A DNA stretch of 7,463 nucleotides from contig JAIXVN010000073.1 in the NCBI GenBank assembly GCA_027483005.1, positions 1 through 7,463 on the forward strand, in the 5' to 3' direction. The notes beneath the pieces were generated by a model. The model ran no database searches and was not told the origin of the DNA. It was given only the letters and a program-made list of their open reading frames with translations. This document shows, in pieces, positions 6,570 through 7,463 of this stretch. Each line of letters starts with the position of its first letter. Positions within the stretch are counted from its first letter, which is position 1. The translations under genes were made by a program, and so were the position numbers. This stretch comes from Verrucomicrobiaceae bacterium (GTDB taxonomy: Bacteria; Verrucomicrobiota; Verrucomicrobiia; Verrucomicrobiales; Akkermansiaceae).

Positions 6570-7124
6570 TCACTTGGCGTCGCCTTCGAGGTGGAAGGAA
6601 ATCTTGAGTTTCGGATCGACGGTCATGACCGCCATGTTGCGGATGATGGGCAGGCTGAAATCCTGGTAGTCGATCCAGACCGCGCCATCGATCCTCACCC
6701 GGTCGCCGGACTTCGAGGTGTTCAGCGGGAAAGCCACCGCCTTGGAAATCCCATGGAATTTCAGGTTGCCCTGGGCCCAGACCTTTCCGGCCGAGTCGGT
6801 CCAGGTCTTGGTCATTTCAAAGGAACCCTTCTGATTCTTGGCATACTCCAGCCACTTCAGCATTTCGGCATCGCGCTTGGCATCGTTTGTCTTGAGGTCG
6901 GAAAAGTCCCACTGCAGCGTCGCGGACGAAGGAACCAGCGAAGTCGGATCGCCGCTGACCTTGGCATCGAACTTCGACAGAGAGCCATTGAACGTGTGTC
7001 CGGTGGCACTGGCATCGATCTTGACCCAGCTGTTCTGGGAATCGACCGCAAGATCCGCCGCCAGGGCGGAAAATGAGGCGATGAGGGAGAGAAGGGAGAG
7101 TCCCAGGAAAAGCGTGGTTTTCAT
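6570..7124 (-). CDS. YceI-family periplasmic lipid-binding protein
   Basis: A 184-residue exported protein. It starts with a clear Sec signal peptide, MKTTLFLGLSLLSLIASFSALA (two short basic and hydrophobic parts, cleavage likely after ALA at residue 22), so the ATG at 7124 is preferred over a longer reading that would add 23 unlikely residues. The mature part has YceI-domain wording: SWVKIDASATGHTFNGSLSK near the start, WDFSDLKTNDAKRDAEMLKW in the middle, GNLKFHGISKAVAFPL, and IDGAVWIDYQDFSLP toward the end. YceI proteins form a lipocalin-like barrel; a Thermus homologue was crystallised with a polyisoprenoid bound. That fits the neighbour 25 bp downstream, which makes polyprenyl diphosphates. 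It is the first gene of the minus-strand run, so the promoter for the run probably lies in 7125-7215. The actual ligand here is unknown; other YceI proteins are linked to acid or osmotic stress. Confidence 0.93.
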   Translation of the reverse strand: MKTTLFLGLSLLSLIASFSALAADLAVDSQNSWVKIDASATGHTFNGSLSKFDAKVSGDPTSLVPSSATLQWDFSDLKTNDAKRDAEMLKWLEYAKNQKGSFEMTKTWTDSAGKVWAQGNLKFHGISKAVAFPLNTSKSGDRVRIDGAVWIDYQDFSLPIIRNMAVMTVDPKLKISFHLEGDAK

Positions 7125-7168
7125 GATCCGTGAGTTTAGCGCTGGCGAAGCCGCCCTTGCTGGATAGA

Positions 7169-7197
7169 ATCGTAACGGTTCAGTCAGAATCAATCAA
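7169..7197 (-). promoter_or_regulatory. Candidate sigma70-type promoter for the yceI-led run
   Basis: On the minus strand, TTGATT (7197-7192) and TACGAT (7174-7169) are separated by 17 bp, each matching four of six consensus bases. Transcription would begin around 7162, leaving a leader of about 38 bases before the YceI ATG at 7124. It lies in the only divergent gap of the window (7125-7215), where a promoter is required. The match is modest and sigma factor preferences of the host are unknown. I found no convincing counterpart for the plus-strand gene. Confidence 0.3.
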
Positions 7198-7215
7198 TCT
7201 TCCAACCATCCGATC

Positions 7216-7463
7216 ATGAAGCCATTCCAATCCGCCTTCCGGTTGCTCGCCCTCGCCGCTGTGTTCTGCTCCTCGATTGCCTTCGCTGAGCCCTATTCCG
7301 TCGGCTCGAAGGTCAGCCCGTTCTCCGCCAACGACCAGCACGGCGCGGCTTTCACCCTCGATGCCAAATCGACCCGTTTCCTGCTGGTCAGCTTCGACAT
7401 GGAGACTGGCAAGAAGGCCAACGCCTCGCTCACCGGCCTCGGCGTGAACTACCTGCCCGACAA
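7216..7463 (+). CDS. Secreted protein, possibly thioredoxin-fold, N-terminal part (cut by window edge)
   Basis: The only plus-strand gene, divergent from the YceI gene. The first 82 codons are in the window. Residues 1-24 form a Sec signal peptide (MKPFQSAFRLLALAAVF, then CSSIAFA before EPYSV), so the product is exported. The Cys in the signal is not in a lipobox. The mature start, VGSKVSPFSANDQHGAAFTL followed by RFLLVSFDMETGKKAN, resembles the opening of peroxiredoxin/TlpA/YtfJ-like proteins (VGxxxPxFxxxDQHG, then a strand of the form hLLVxF). No CxxC or peroxidatic Cys is seen where the thioredoxin active site would be expected (a DMETGK stretch stands there), so a redox role is doubtful. 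No Shine-Dalgarno sequence precedes the ATG. The fold assignment is tentative; the secreted nature is well supported. Confidence 0.75.
   Translation, partial: MKPFQSAFRLLALAAVFCSSIAFAEPYSVGSKVSPFSANDQHGAAFTLDAKSTRFLLVSFDMETGKKANASLTGLGVNYLPD

Noticed and set aside
4598..6607. A long open plus-strand frame (669 codons) antisense to the permease and polyprenyl synthase genes
   Set aside because: It is rich in His, Arg, Gln, Ala and Asp with no family-like wording, and lies opposite genes with clear catalytic motifs. This is the usual shadow of GC-rich coding sequence.
1..7463. tRNA or rRNA genes, CRISPR arrays, insertion sequences, attachment sites
   Set aside because: The window is filled by protein genes with short gaps. 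I saw no cloverleaf-like sequence, regularly spaced repeats, transposase-like protein or terminal inverted repeats.

Overview
The window is GC-rich (visibly around 60% G+C) and nearly fully coding. Seven genes on the minus strand read toward coordinate 1, and the start of one divergent plus-strand gene lies at the right edge. Start codons mostly lack a good Shine-Dalgarno sequence. Gene content and protein style suggest a Gram-negative, aerobically respiring bacterium, possibly of the Verrucomicrobiota/Planctomycetota group. That placement is an impression from family resemblance, not a demonstrated assignment.

Right to left: a short divergent intergenic region (7125-7215) separates a secreted plus-strand protein (cut by the window end) from the minus-strand run. 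The run starts with a periplasmic YceI-family lipid-binding protein, followed 25 bp later by a trans-polyprenyl diphosphate synthase. After 48 bp containing a small direct repeat comes an FtsX/MacB-type ABC permease whose frame is interrupted by one in-frame TAG, and then its ATPase. Next come a CcoN-like (haem-copper oxidase subunit I-like) membrane protein, a small four-helix membrane protein of unknown function, and a fusion of an MFS-like 12-helix domain with two c-type haem domains. The first of these haem domains clearly resembles the cbb3 oxidase subunit CcoO. The valyl-tRNA synthetase gene follows 58 bp later and runs off the left edge.

The five genes from permease to MFS-cytochrome fusion overlap end to end (8, 11, 4 and 4 bp), so they are almost certainly co-transcribed and probably translationally coupled. 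Read against canonical cbb3 oxidase (P. stutzeri numbering from memory), the CcoN-like protein keeps the counterparts of the three haem-ligand histidines (H56, H314, H316). It has lost every counterpart of the CuB histidines and of the cross-linked tyrosine. It is therefore unlikely to be an oxygen reductase of the known type. Its natural partner is the MFS-cytochrome fusion, which supplies CcoO-like and class I c-haem domains on a transporter-like scaffold. Together they look like a repurposed cbb3-type electron-transfer module of unknown function. This is the most interesting part of the window.
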